From JBBIII01 sp037446575 (GTDB taxonomy: Bacteria > Bacteroidota > Ignavibacteria > UBA10030): a stretch of 15,413 nucleotides of DNA. Shown here one piece after another: positions 1 through 8,005 of this stretch. The notes under the pieces are model-generated. The model was not told the DNA's origin. It ran no database searches and saw only the letters and a program-made list of their open reading frames with translations. Each line of letters opens with the position of its first letter. Within the stretch, counting starts at the first letter, position 1. The DNA lies in the NCBI GenBank assembly GCA_037446575.1, contig JBBIII010000058.1:1-15413 (forward strand). The letters are read 5' to 3'. Position numbers and translations under genes: made by a program.

Positions 1-36
1 TACGCAGATTATACAGATTATGCAGATTTCACAGAT
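1..36. repeat. 9-bp-period tandem repeat (four degenerate units), cut by the window edge
   Basis: Four consecutive 9-mers read TACGCAGAT, TATACAGAT, TATGCAGAT and TTCACAGAT, all ending in the core CAGAT or GCAGAT. The period is exactly 9 bp with no indels, and the array probably continues left of base 1. Arrays of this CAGATT type are scattered through intergenic regions of many Bacteroidota and Ignavibacteriota genomes; that is general knowledge, not something visible here. It lies 35 bp before the DUF4159 start codon. No function can be assigned. Confidence 0.6.
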
Positions 37-71
37 TCGTAAATAATGAATTATTGATTTGGAGATTTTAG

Positions 72-755
72 ATGTGTCGATTGTTACTTATTGTCAGTTG
101 TTCGTTGTTGGCTGTGTGTTGCTTATTAATTACGATAAGTGAAGCTCAGCAAAGAATAGAATCGCAATTCCGGATCGCACGCTTAAAGTATAACGGTGGC
201 GGCGATTGGTACAACGATCCGTCGGCAGAGGTGAATTTGCTCAAATTTATTCAGCAAAACACAAATATAGATTGCGATCCTCGTTATGAATTTGTTGATC
301 TCAAAAGCGATAGGTTATTCACTTATCCTTTTCTCTTTATTACAGGGCATGGGAATATTTCTTTTTCTGAATATGAAGCACAGCGTTTGCGCGATTATTT
401 AACTCAAGGCGGTTTCTTATATGCGGATGATGATTATGGTATGGATAAATCGTTCAGACGCGAGATGAAAAAAGTTTTTCCCACGCTAAATTTTGTCGAA
501 CTTCCGTTTAGTTATGGTTTGTACAACTGTCATTTTAATTTTCCGAATGGAGTTCCAAAAACGCATAAGCATGATGAAAAACCACCGCAAGGATTTGGTT
601 TGTTTTATAAAGGCAGATTAGTCGTTTATTACACCTATGAATCTAATCCCAGCGATGGGTGGGTGGATTCTGAAATACATGGCAATCCTGAATCCGTAAG
701 ACAGGAAGCTTTGCGTTTTGGAACTAATATTGTTGTTTGGGCATTGAGTAATTAG
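72..755 (+). CDS. Secreted DUF4159 domain-containing protein
   Basis: A 227-residue protein with an N-terminal signal peptide: hydrophobic residues 4-21, with likely cleavage after SEA at 23-25. Residues 32-226 match the DUF4159 family in layout: a YNGGGDWYNDP stretch at 40-50, YPFLFITGHG at 85-94, the helix of residues 98-110, then GGFLYADDDYG at 113-123 and a C-terminal segment with the family's usual HGNPESVRQEALRFGTNIV pattern. The fold is thought to resemble the glutamine-amidotransferase class I fold, but no Cys-His-Glu triad is evident, so a binding role outside the cytoplasm is more likely than catalysis. GGAG at 61-64 supports the ATG at 72. The next gene begins 29 bp downstream and is a DUF4175 protein, a partner commonly found beside DUF4159 in clusters with MoxR, DUF58 and VWA genes. 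Family assignment is confident; function is unknown. Confidence 0.85.
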   Translation: MCRLLLIVSCSLLAVCCLLITISEAQQRIESQFRIARLKYNGGGDWYNDPSAEVNLLKFIQQNTNIDCDPRYEFVDLKSDRLFTYPFLFITGHGNISFSEYEAQRLRDYLTQGGFLYADDDYGMDKSFRREMKKVFPTLNFVELPFSYGLYNCHFNFPNGVPKTHKHDEKPPQGFGLFYKGRLVVYYTYESNPSDGWVDSEIHGNPESVRQEALRFGTNIVVWALSN

Positions 756-784
756 GAATTAGCTATTGGAAATTAAGTAATAGT

Positions 785-3700
785 ATGGCAGGAGATTCTA
801 AAATATTGGTTGAAATTATTAACCGGCTTGAAAAGGTAAAGAGTAAATATTATCGGGTAGAAATTTATTCTAATCTTTTAATTCTATTCTCAGGGCTAAG
901 TATCAGCATTGCTATTTTGGTAATCGCTGAAGCTATTTTTGAATTAGCAAGCTCAGGAAGAACGATATTTGTTTTACTTCTGCTTATTTCAATTTTCATT
1001 GCATGTGTATGGTCTGTTATGATCCCCTTGCTCCGAAGATTTAATTTTCTAAGACCAATCTCTGAAAAAATATTTGCTTTACAGATTGGTGATTTTTTTC
1101 CACAGATTAAGGATCGTCTATTAAACTCGCTTCAACTTGCGCAGGATATTGATTCTGCGTCAAAAATTTATTCCGCGGAAATGATAGATGAATCTTTAAA
1201 AAACTTTCACAATGAAATCAAAGATATCGATTTTACTAAAGCTATAGACACATCGGATATACCTAAGTATCACAAGTTGTTGCTTATGATTTTAGGGGGA
1301 ATAATTATTATTGGAATGTCTTTTCCAGTCTCTTTCTCAAATTCTGCTTATCGTCTTTTTCACTTTACAAAAGACTTCACGCCTCCGCCAAAGTATTCTA
1401 TAGAAGTACAACCGGGCAATAAAGAAATTCTCAAAGGAGAAAATGTAGAAATCAATGTAAAAGTAACTGCTTTGACTTTTTCTATTGTGCCGAAAGAAAT
1501 AAAGTTAATCCGCAAGCATGAGGATCAAGAAAACGAAGATGAAATTAAGCTTAAATCAGACTCTATTGGTTTTTTTAAAACAACATTTCAATCGCTTCGC
1601 ATTACAACGAATTATTTTATTCGTCTTGCAGATATGGAGAGCGAACGTTATAAAATCACCGTTTTAGATTTGCCCGTAGTTAAATCGTTCAGTGTCCGAC
1701 TCGATTATCCTGCTTATTCAAAAATTCAATCAAGAGTATTAGATGAGTTTGTAGGCGATGTAACTGCGTTGGTTGGTACACGCGTTACTATAAATGGCGT
1801 TTCAAGTAAATCTCTTAAAGATGCATTTATTCAATTTGGCGATAACGTTAAATTGACTTTTGTTACTCGGAACGAAAAATTTTCCACCTCTTTTTCACTT
1901 ACAAAAGATAACACATACTATGTAGTGCTTGTTGATAAAGAAAACCTAACAAACAATAATCCAGTGAAGTATCAACTTAAAGTAATTGCAGATGAAAATC
2001 CTTCAGTTACAATTATCGAACCGGGGCGTAATCTGGATATTGCTGGAGGACAGTCATTAAATTTGCGATTACAAGCTAAAGATGATTATGGATTTTCTAA
2101 AATGCAGCTTGGATACAAATTAATAAAATCTCGATACGAAAGACTTCATGCCGATAATACTTATCTACCAATAGAGTTGTCTGCCAACTCGAACGCACAG
2201 ATTGAACTACCTTATTTGTGGAACCTAAAACCGCTAAATCTTGTGCCGGAAGATGTTGTAGAATATTTTGCAGAAGTATTTGACAATGATAATGTAAAAG
2301 GTCCCAAAAGCAGTCGTAGTAATATGTATCTTTTAAGACTTCCGTCGCTGGATGAGGTTTTTGCCGATGTTGAAAAAGAGCACGAGCGTTCAATTGAGGA
2401 TATGAAACAGTCGCTTGAACAAGCAAAAAAGCTGAAGGAGGATCTTGAATCTATTAATCGTGATCTGAAGAAAAATAAGAATCCGGATTGGCAGATGCAG
2501 AAGAAAATGGAAGAAATGGCAAAGCAGTATCAGCAGGTTCAGAAGAAATTAGATGAAGTTCAGAATAGATTAGATCAAATGATGCAACAGATGCAGAATC
2601 AGAATGTTTTATCAAAAGAGACGATGGAGAAATATTTCGAACTACAGCAGTTATTTCAACAACTCGATTCCGCAGAATTGCAGAAAGCATTACAACAAAT
2701 GCAGCAGAGAATGCCAAACATCAGCAAAGAACAACTTCAGCAAGCGATGCAGAAAGTAACTTTCTCAGAAGAACAGTTCAGACAAAGTATTGAAAGAACA
2801 ATAAATCTGCTGAAACGAATTCAAATAGAACAAAAAATGGACGAAGTTAAAAAGCGCGCCGAAGAAATTGAAAAGCTACAAAGAGAAATTTTAGAAGAGA
2901 CTGAAAAAGCAAAAAATGACTCGCAGAAACAAAAAGAGCTTGCTCAAAAACAAATGGATTTAGCAAAGAAAGAGCAAGCAATGGAGCGCGAAGCTGAAGA
3001 TTTACAGCGCAGGATGGAAGAATTTTTTACAGAAATGCCCGCCGATAAATTGCAAAAACTGATTGAAGATTTGAAGAAACAGAAACTCGATGAGAAAATG
3101 CAGCAATCAGCGCAACAGATGCAAATGGGGAATATGCAATCGGCACAGCAAATACAGCAACAGATAAGTCAACAAATGCAACAATTCAGTGAACAAATGA
3201 GCGCAATGCAGCAGCAAATGCTTCAGCAACAATCGCAATATATAATGAATGAACTACGTAAGGCGACAAATAGCTTATTAGAATTATCTAAAGAAGAAGA
3301 AAGTCTCAAGCAACAATCGCAAAATGCTCCGCCAAATTCTCCGACATTAAGGCAAAACGCACAAGATCAACTTCGAGTAATTCAGGATCTGAATAACGTA
3401 ATAAAAGGATTGATGGAATTATCGCAAAAATCATTTGCTGTTACACCAGAAATGGGAAAAGCAATTGGCGAAGCTTTAGCGCGGATGAACAATGCTATGC
3501 GGGCGTTAGATTCAAGAAATGGTTATCAAGCATCGCAGGAGCAAGGACAGGCGATGGCGGCATTAAACCGTGCGGCTATGCAAGTGCAAAACGCTATGCA
3601 ACAAATGATGCAGAGCGGTAGCGGTAGTGGCAGTTTAATGCAACAATTGCAAATGATGGCAGGACAACAAATGTCAATTAATTTGCAAACACAGCAATTA

Positions 3701-4174
3701 GGCGGAATGTCTCAACAACAAGCAATGGAAGCGGGGCGTTTGGCGAAAGAACAGGCGGCAATCCAAAAATCGTTGGAAGAATTAAACCGCGAGGCGCAGC
3801 AAAGCGGAGATCAGCAAAAATTATTGGGCGATTTACAAAAAATCGCCGATGAAATGAAAGAAGTAGTTAGAAATTTAGAACAAAACAATATTAACCCTGA
3901 GGTAATAAAAAGGCAGGAACGAATACTATCTCGCTTACTTGATGCATCTAAATCTTTGCGCGAGCGGGATTACGAAAAGAAGCGCAAAGCAGAAACAGGA
4001 ACGCAAATTACGCGTAAAAGTCCAAAAGAATTAGATTTGAATTCAATTGAGGGACGAACGCAATTACGCGAGGAATTATTAAGAGCCCTAGAATATGGTT
4101 ATGCAAAAGATTATCAAGAATTAATAAAAAAATATTTTGAAGAGTTGGAAAAAACAGAAAAGTCATTATATTAA
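785..4174 (+). CDS. Large membrane-anchored DUF4175-type protein with Gln/Met-rich coiled coil
   Basis: A protein of 1129 residues. Hydrophobic segments at about 29-51, 60-83 and 163-184 are predicted membrane helices. Residues about 185-515 look like a series of beta-sandwich extracytoplasmic domains, including the YSIEVQPGNKEILKGENVEI stretch near 204-223. From about 519 to the end the protein is almost entirely helical coiled coil, very rich in Gln, Met, Lys and Glu (for example QQMQQ runs around 770-830 and 920-990). It ends in a segment typical of DUF4175 proteins (LREELLRALEYGYAKDYQEL, about 1090-1110). Known family members are putative membrane proteins clustered with MoxR, DUF58, VWA and DUF4159 genes; no biochemical activity is established. 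The ATG at 785 has only a weak GGA upstream, but no better in-frame start exists and the N-terminal helix arrangement is complete. Co-transcription with the DUF4159 gene is likely. The coding strand of the 3' half is strongly purine-rich because of the CAG/CAA/ATG/GAA codon bias. Confidence 0.85.
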   Translation: MAGDSKILVEIINRLEKVKSKYYRVEIYSNLLILFSGLSISIAILVIAEAIFELASSGRTIFVLLLLISIFIACVWSVMIPLLRRFNFLRPISEKIFALQIGDFFPQIKDRLLNSLQLAQDIDSASKIYSAEMIDESLKNFHNEIKDIDFTKAIDTSDIPKYHKLLLMILGGIIIIGMSFPVSFSNSAYRLFHFTKDFTPPPKYSIEVQPGNKEILKGENVEINVKVTALTFSIVPKEIKLIRKHEDQENEDEIKLKSDSIGFFKTTFQSLRITTNYFIRLADMESERYKITVLDLPVVKSFSVRLDYPAYSKIQSRVLDEFVGDVTALVGTRVTINGVSSKSLKDAFIQFGDNVKLTFVTRNEKFSTSFSLTKDNTYYVVLVDKENLTNNNPVKYQLKVIADENPSVTIIEPGRNLDIAGGQSLNLRLQAKDDYGFSKMQLGYKLIKSRYERLHADNTYLPIELSANSNAQIELPYLWNLKPLNLVPEDVVEYFAEVFDNDNVKGPKSSRSNMYLLRLPSLDEVFADVEKEHERSIEDMKQSLEQAKKLKEDLESINRDLKKNKNPDWQMQKKMEEMAKQYQQVQKKLDEVQNRLDQMMQQMQNQNVLSKETMEKYFELQQLFQQLDSAELQKALQQMQQRMPNISKEQLQQAMQKVTFSEEQFRQSIERTINLLKRIQIEQKMDEVKKRAEEIEKLQREILEETEKAKNDSQKQKELAQKQMDLAKKEQAMEREAEDLQRRMEEFFTEMPADKLQKLIEDLKKQKLDEKMQQSAQQMQMGNMQSAQQIQQQISQQMQQFSEQMSAMQQQMLQQQSQYIMNELRKATNSLLELSKEEESLKQQSQNAPPNSPTLRQNAQDQLRVIQDLNNVIKGLMELSQKSFAVTPEMGKAIGEALARMNNAMRALDSRNGYQASQEQGQAMAALNRAAMQVQNAMQQMMQSGSGSGSLMQQLQMMAGQQMSINLQTQQLGGMSQQQAMEAGRLAKEQAAIQKSLEELNREAQQSGDQQKLLGDLQKIADEMKEVVRNLEQNNINPEVIKRQERILSRLLDASKSLRERDYEKKRKAETGTQITRKSPKELDLNSIEGRTQLREELLRALEYGYAKDYQELIKKYFEELEKTEKSLY

Positions 4175-4223
4175 GACAAGTAGTTAAAAAATAATTAATA
4201 ACCTGCAACTTACGGAGGTCATC

Positions 4224-4793
4224 ATGAAAAAATTAATAAGTTATTCTTGGAAATTACTTCTAATTACATCGCTCGGATTTGCAGGAAGCATAATTGCAGG
4301 TCTGATGACTTACGGGGGCAATGTTTTCAATCCCCAATCAGTGGGCTTTGCGTATTTTTTTATTTATGGATTAAGCACAGCATTTATTTTTGCATTTTAT
4401 CATATACGTGGATTTTCAAGCACGGTTACTGTTGCGTTAATTACAGGCGTAGCAATATTTCTTATTGCAACACAATGGATGACAATTATAAATTCAGCCG
4501 TATGGTCATTCGGAGTTAATCTTTCAGTTGTGGTTTTAGCGTTCTTGTTTGAGAAAAAGCTTTCTTATTTTAAACATTGGAAGTTTATAGTAATAGCATT
4601 AATCTACGGAGGTAGTTTTGTAATACTAACACTCCTTAGTGTATTATTATCTGGCGTTGCCTTAATGCCCCCGTCTTTATTTCAGGAGAATTTTCTTGAC
4701 GGATTACGGCTTGGGATTGGACTTGGCGTCGGTGTAGAAATTGCCGAATCAATTGTTCATTCTATTGAACAACATTCTAAAGCAAAACAGTAA
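4224..4793 (+). CDS. Small integral membrane protein, five predicted helices, function unknown
   Basis: A 189-residue hydrophobic protein. The start is well supported by GGAGG at 4214-4218, six bases before the ATG. Predicted membrane helices lie at about 11-30, 41-60, 66-84, 91-109 and 119-146. Near the C terminus there is a glycine-zipper-like stretch (LRLGIGLGVGVEIAES, 161-176) followed by a polar tail ending in KAKQ. There is no recognisable catalytic motif and no signal-peptidase or lipobox site. I do not recognise the family. It follows the DUF4175 gene by 49 bp on the same strand and is closed by the terminator at 4819, so it probably forms the last gene of that transcript. The strong ribosome binding site, compared with its neighbours, suggests independent and efficient translation. 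Confidence 0.7.
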   Translation: MKKLISYSWKLLLITSLGFAGSIIAGLMTYGGNVFNPQSVGFAYFFIYGLSTAFIFAFYHIRGFSSTVTVALITGVAIFLIATQWMTIINSAVWSFGVNLSVVVLAFLFEKKLSYFKHWKFIVIALIYGGSFVILTLLSVLLSGVALMPPSLFQENFLDGLRLGIGLGVGVEIAESIVHSIEQHSKAKQ

Positions 4794-4818
4794 AATTCTA
4801 TTTATATATTTAAGTTCG

Positions 4819-4864
4819 AAGTCCGTCTTCTTTTTTATAACATAAAAAGGAGCCGGACTTTTTT
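4819..4864 (+). terminator. Rho-independent terminator, long hairpin plus T-tract
   Basis: The outer stem AAGTCCG (4819-4825) pairs with CGGACTT (4854-4860). After a single mismatch (4826 with 4853), the inner stem 4827-4835 pairs with 4844-4852 (one G-U pair), leaving an 8-nt loop at 4836-4843. This gives 16 pairs in all. Six T residues run from 4859 to 4864. It lies 25 bp after the stop codon of the small membrane protein and separates that unit from the helicase genes. Confidence 0.9.
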
Positions 4865-4880
4865 CTAATTCTTATAGACA

Positions 4881-4909
4881 TTGCATCACTTCAACTATTT
4901 GGCTACATT
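4881..4909 (+). promoter_or_regulatory. Possible promoter for the addAB-like genes
   Basis: TTGCAT (4881-4886) and TACATT (4904-4909) are separated by 17 bp, the expected spacing for a sigma-70-type promoter. They lie just after the terminator at 4864, where a new promoter is needed for the helicase genes. The match to consensus is modest. The implied transcription start near 4915 would fall on or past the first candidate start codon (4913), so either the promoter call or that start is wrong. Weak evidence. Confidence 0.2.
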
Positions 4910-4912
4910 TTC

Positions 4913-7900
4913 TTGGAAAAAATCCTGAGTAAAAAATTGTCTCAAAAATTAGATAAAGATAACGATATTAAATTACCCGACTTTACGATTATATCCGCTT
5001 CAGCCGGATCGGGAAAAACTCATACGCTTACTCTAAAATTACTACAGTTATTGCTTTCCAGACACATTCCAAATAATAAATTGAACAATATTCTTGCAAT
5101 GACATTTACTAAAAATGCCGCGGCTGAAATGCGTAAGCGTGTTTTAGAATATTTGAAAAGAGCATTTCTTGGCGATCGAAAAGTTATCAACTGGTTGCTG
5201 GAAGTAGTTTCAATTGATGAAGAGACGCTTCGTGAACGATGCGGTGAATTGATAGAGGCGATTTTAAAAGATTATTCTTCATTTCAAATCCAGACGATAG
5301 ACAGTTTTATGGCGCGAGTTTTTCGCGCTTCTGCATTAGAATTCGGTTTTTCACCAACCTTAGAGATAAAACCAGAAACAGCCGAAATACTTGATGATGC
5401 ATTTGAATCATTTACGCGGAATCTTGTAAACGATTCCACAAAAAGGGGCTTGCTCGAGCAACTCACCGATATATTGGTTGAAGATCAAACATCTTCCCGT
5501 TATATCTGGAATCCTTTTGATAAGCTTTCTAAAGAGGTGCGAAAATTATATAATTTACTTAGTTCGCAGTCGGGGAAAATTATTTCCTATAAAAAAAGCG
5601 GAGATAATATTAATAAGCTTAAAAAAGATATTCTTGATGATTTTCATAAGCTTTATGTGCTTGTGAAAGATTCAAAATTTGAAGTAACAAAGCATTTCGA
5701 AACGGTTATTGAATTGGCTGAAAAGGGAGATGTTGATGAACTTATCACTCGAAAAAGTCTATATAATCTTCCTATAAAAAAATCTGGAGAAGATAAAGAA
5801 TTGATAAGGCAATGGGAAGCCCGCTTTTCCAAACTACAGGACGAAATTAAACTTGTCGCTTCAAATTATATTATACAGCAGGCATATTCCTATTATCGCC
5901 CGTACGTGGAAACTTATTTAATGCTGCGCAATGAAATAGAAAGTGTAATGCGCCGGAATGGACAGATATCTCTTACAGATGTGAATCGCTCGCTATTGGA
6001 ATATGTTTCTGAAGAGACAGTGCCTCAGGTGTATTTTTATATTGGAGATTCTATTTTTCATTATTTGATTGATGAATTTCAGGATACCTCACCATTGCAA
6101 TGGGAAATGATGTTGCCGCTTTTATCGGAGGCGCTTTCAAAACAAGGCGGATTATTTGTTGTCGGGGACACAAAGCAATCTATTTATGCTTTCAGAAATG
6201 CGGATTGGAGAATAATGAAGAGCATTATGGAAACAGTAGTTTTTCCATCAGCCCCTCCTAATGTAAAAGAACTTATGATTAACTATCGGAGTTATGAGAA
6301 AATACTTAATTTCAACAAACATGTTTTTCATGAAATTGTGCCGAATAAGGAAGAAGGAGAGGCGTCTCATTCAAGCGGTCTTTCAAAATTCAAGCAAGAG
6401 GTAATAAAAGAGAATGAAAATAAGGGCTACGTTGAAGTTGTGTCGTTTGAGAAAAATGACGATCTAAAACCAGAAAGACAAAAAATATTAGAAATTGTTA
6501 ATGACTGTATTAATAGAGGATATAACTTAAGCGATATTACAATACTGACTCCTAAAAATGAGCACGTATTAGCCATAAGCAATTGGTTGAATAGTGAGAA
6601 GATAAGATTTATCTCGCATAGCAGTCTTGATATACGCCGACAGTCAATTACAAATGAAATCCTTGCCTTGCTCCGGTTTTTAGATTCACCTATTGACGAT
6701 TTAGCTTTTACGGAATTTTTGTTGAGTAATATTTTCAAGCGTGTTATTGATGCTGAAAAAATAATCCTAACTGAAGAAGAAATTCATTCCTTTCTGATAA
6801 ACGCAAAATTACAAAAACATCCGCTTTATTCGATCTTTAAACATCAATATGTTGATTTATGGAATAAATATTTCGAAAGACTTTTCACTCTTATCGGTTA
6901 CTTACCGATGTACGATTTACTTTCCGAGATTTATAAAGAGTTCAGATTATTAGATCATTTTCAAATCGAACAGGCAACTCTTATAAAGCTATTAGAGATA
7001 ATAAAAGATTATGAAGATAAAGGGCAAAATAATCTTAAAAGTTTCCTGGTCTATGCTGAAGATGATAACGAAAATGCAGATTGGAATATTGCAACTCCTC
7101 ACAATGAAAATGCTGTTTCTATTATGACCATTCATAAAGCTAAGGGATTAGATAACGAGGTTATTATAGTTTTATTAGTCGATTCAAAGGATAAATCAGA
7201 TAATCTTTTTATTGAAAATACCAATAATGAAGTTCGGTTAGTACGGATAACAAAGAAATCATCCGAGTTTAGTGATTCTTTGCAGGAAATGTACACAACG
7301 CGCAAGTTCGAAAATACCGTGGATGATCTAAATAAATTATATGTCGCTTTTACACGAGCAAAAAAAGAAATGTATATCATCAGCTTAATAGATGAAAGGA
7401 ATGATAAACCATCTAAATATCTTCCTCAAGCCGGGTATGAATGTTCCGAAAAACCGGTTGTGGAAATTAAAGAAAAGCCAATAGAAGTCATTGCCAATCT
7501 TTATCACTCTCCGGCTATGCGCCAATCGGAAGTAATTATACAAGATAAACTCTCATTTTATGAACGTAAAAGAGGGGATATAATTCACGAGATTTTATCG
7601 AGGATTGAATTTATTGAAAATAATATTGACCAAAATATTTCATCTATTATTAGAGGAGTTATCGGAGACCGGTTAAAAGCTGAAGAAGAAAATAAAGTAA
7701 AACTAACATTGCTAAAATTTTTGCAAATGCCCAATCTTCAAGAATATTTCGCAGAAAGAGGAGATAGGAAAGTATTAAATGAGCAAGAATTCGTTAACGA
7801 AGATGGAAAACTGGTGCGTATGGATCGGGTTGTAATAGATGCAAAAAAAGTTTTTGTTATTGATTATAAAACCGGCGATGATAAGGAAGAATATAATAAG

Positions 7901-8005
7901 CAAGTAATTGATTATATGAATATCCTTCGCAATTGCTTTCCGGATAGAGAAGTAGCAGGAGTATTGGCTTTTATAGATAAAATTAAATTGCGGGTTATTG
8001 AATGA
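4913..8005 (+). CDS. addA: AddA-like UvrD/Rep-family helicase with C-terminal RecB-type nuclease
   Basis: A 1030-residue SF1A helicase with all core motifs. Walker A is AGSGKT (31-36), motif Ia is TFTKNAAAEMRKRV (64-77), motif II is DEFQD (387-391), motif III is VGDTKQS (417-423) with the following YAFRNAD, motif IV includes NYRS (457-460), motif V is TIHKAKG (739-745), and motif VI is LYVAFTRAK (809-817). The C terminus is a PD-(D/E)XK nuclease of RecB type: H892, D971, then DYKTG with D984 and K986, and Q997. The predicted role is 3'-5' translocation and end resection at double-strand breaks, jointly with the product of the next gene, to load RecA. At 1030 residues it is somewhat shorter than the well-studied Firmicutes AddA (about 1200). 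The start is uncertain: the first in-frame candidate after the terminator is TTG 4913 with no Shine-Dalgarno site; TTG 4937 is an alternative. Conserved sequence begins near residue 22, so either start leaves the domains intact. Its last 4 nt overlap the next gene (ATGA). Confidence 0.85.
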   Translation: MEKILSKKLSQKLDKDNDIKLPDFTIISASAGSGKTHTLTLKLLQLLLSRHIPNNKLNNILAMTFTKNAAAEMRKRVLEYLKRAFLGDRKVINWLLEVVSIDEETLRERCGELIEAILKDYSSFQIQTIDSFMARVFRASALEFGFSPTLEIKPETAEILDDAFESFTRNLVNDSTKRGLLEQLTDILVEDQTSSRYIWNPFDKLSKEVRKLYNLLSSQSGKIISYKKSGDNINKLKKDILDDFHKLYVLVKDSKFEVTKHFETVIELAEKGDVDELITRKSLYNLPIKKSGEDKELIRQWEARFSKLQDEIKLVASNYIIQQAYSYYRPYVETYLMLRNEIESVMRRNGQISLTDVNRSLLEYVSEETVPQVYFYIGDSIFHYLIDEFQDTSPLQWEMMLPLLSEALSKQGGLFVVGDTKQSIYAFRNADWRIMKSIMETVVFPSAPPNVKELMINYRSYEKILNFNKHVFHEIVPNKEEGEASHSSGLSKFKQEVIKENENKGYVEVVSFEKNDDLKPERQKILEIVNDCINRGYNLSDITILTPKNEHVLAISNWLNSEKIRFISHSSLDIRRQSITNEILALLRFLDSPIDDLAFTEFLLSNIFKRVIDAEKIILTEEEIHSFLINAKLQKHPLYSIFKHQYVDLWNKYFERLFTLIGYLPMYDLLSEIYKEFRLLDHFQIEQATLIKLLEIIKDYEDKGQNNLKSFLVYAEDDNENADWNIATPHNENAVSIMTIHKAKGLDNEVIIVLLVDSKDKSDNLFIENTNNEVRLVRITKKSSEFSDSLQEMYTTRKFENTVDDLNKLYVAFTRAKKEMYIISLIDERNDKPSKYLPQAGYECSEKPVVEIKEKPIEVIANLYHSPAMRQSEVIIQDKLSFYERKRGDIIHEILSRIEFIENNIDQNISSIIRGVIGDRLKAEEENKVKLTLLKFLQMPNLQEYFAERGDRKVLNEQEFVNEDGKLVRMDRVVIDAKKVFVIDYKTGDDKEEYNKQVIDYMNILRNCFPDREVAGVLAFIDKIKLRVIE

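Noticed and set aside
1..36. CRISPR-like array at the left edge
   Set aside because: The 9-bp units are directly abutted without spacers and are far too short for CRISPR repeats.
750..784. Short AT-rich near-repeat (TTAGGAATTA ... TTGGAAATTA) between the DUF4159 and DUF4175 genes
   Set aside because: Only two imperfect units in very AT-rich DNA; not distinguishable from chance.
2097..2717. Minus-strand open frames inside the DUF4175 gene
   Set aside because: They are by-products of the low-stop, CAG/GAA-rich coding strand and show no protein features of their own.
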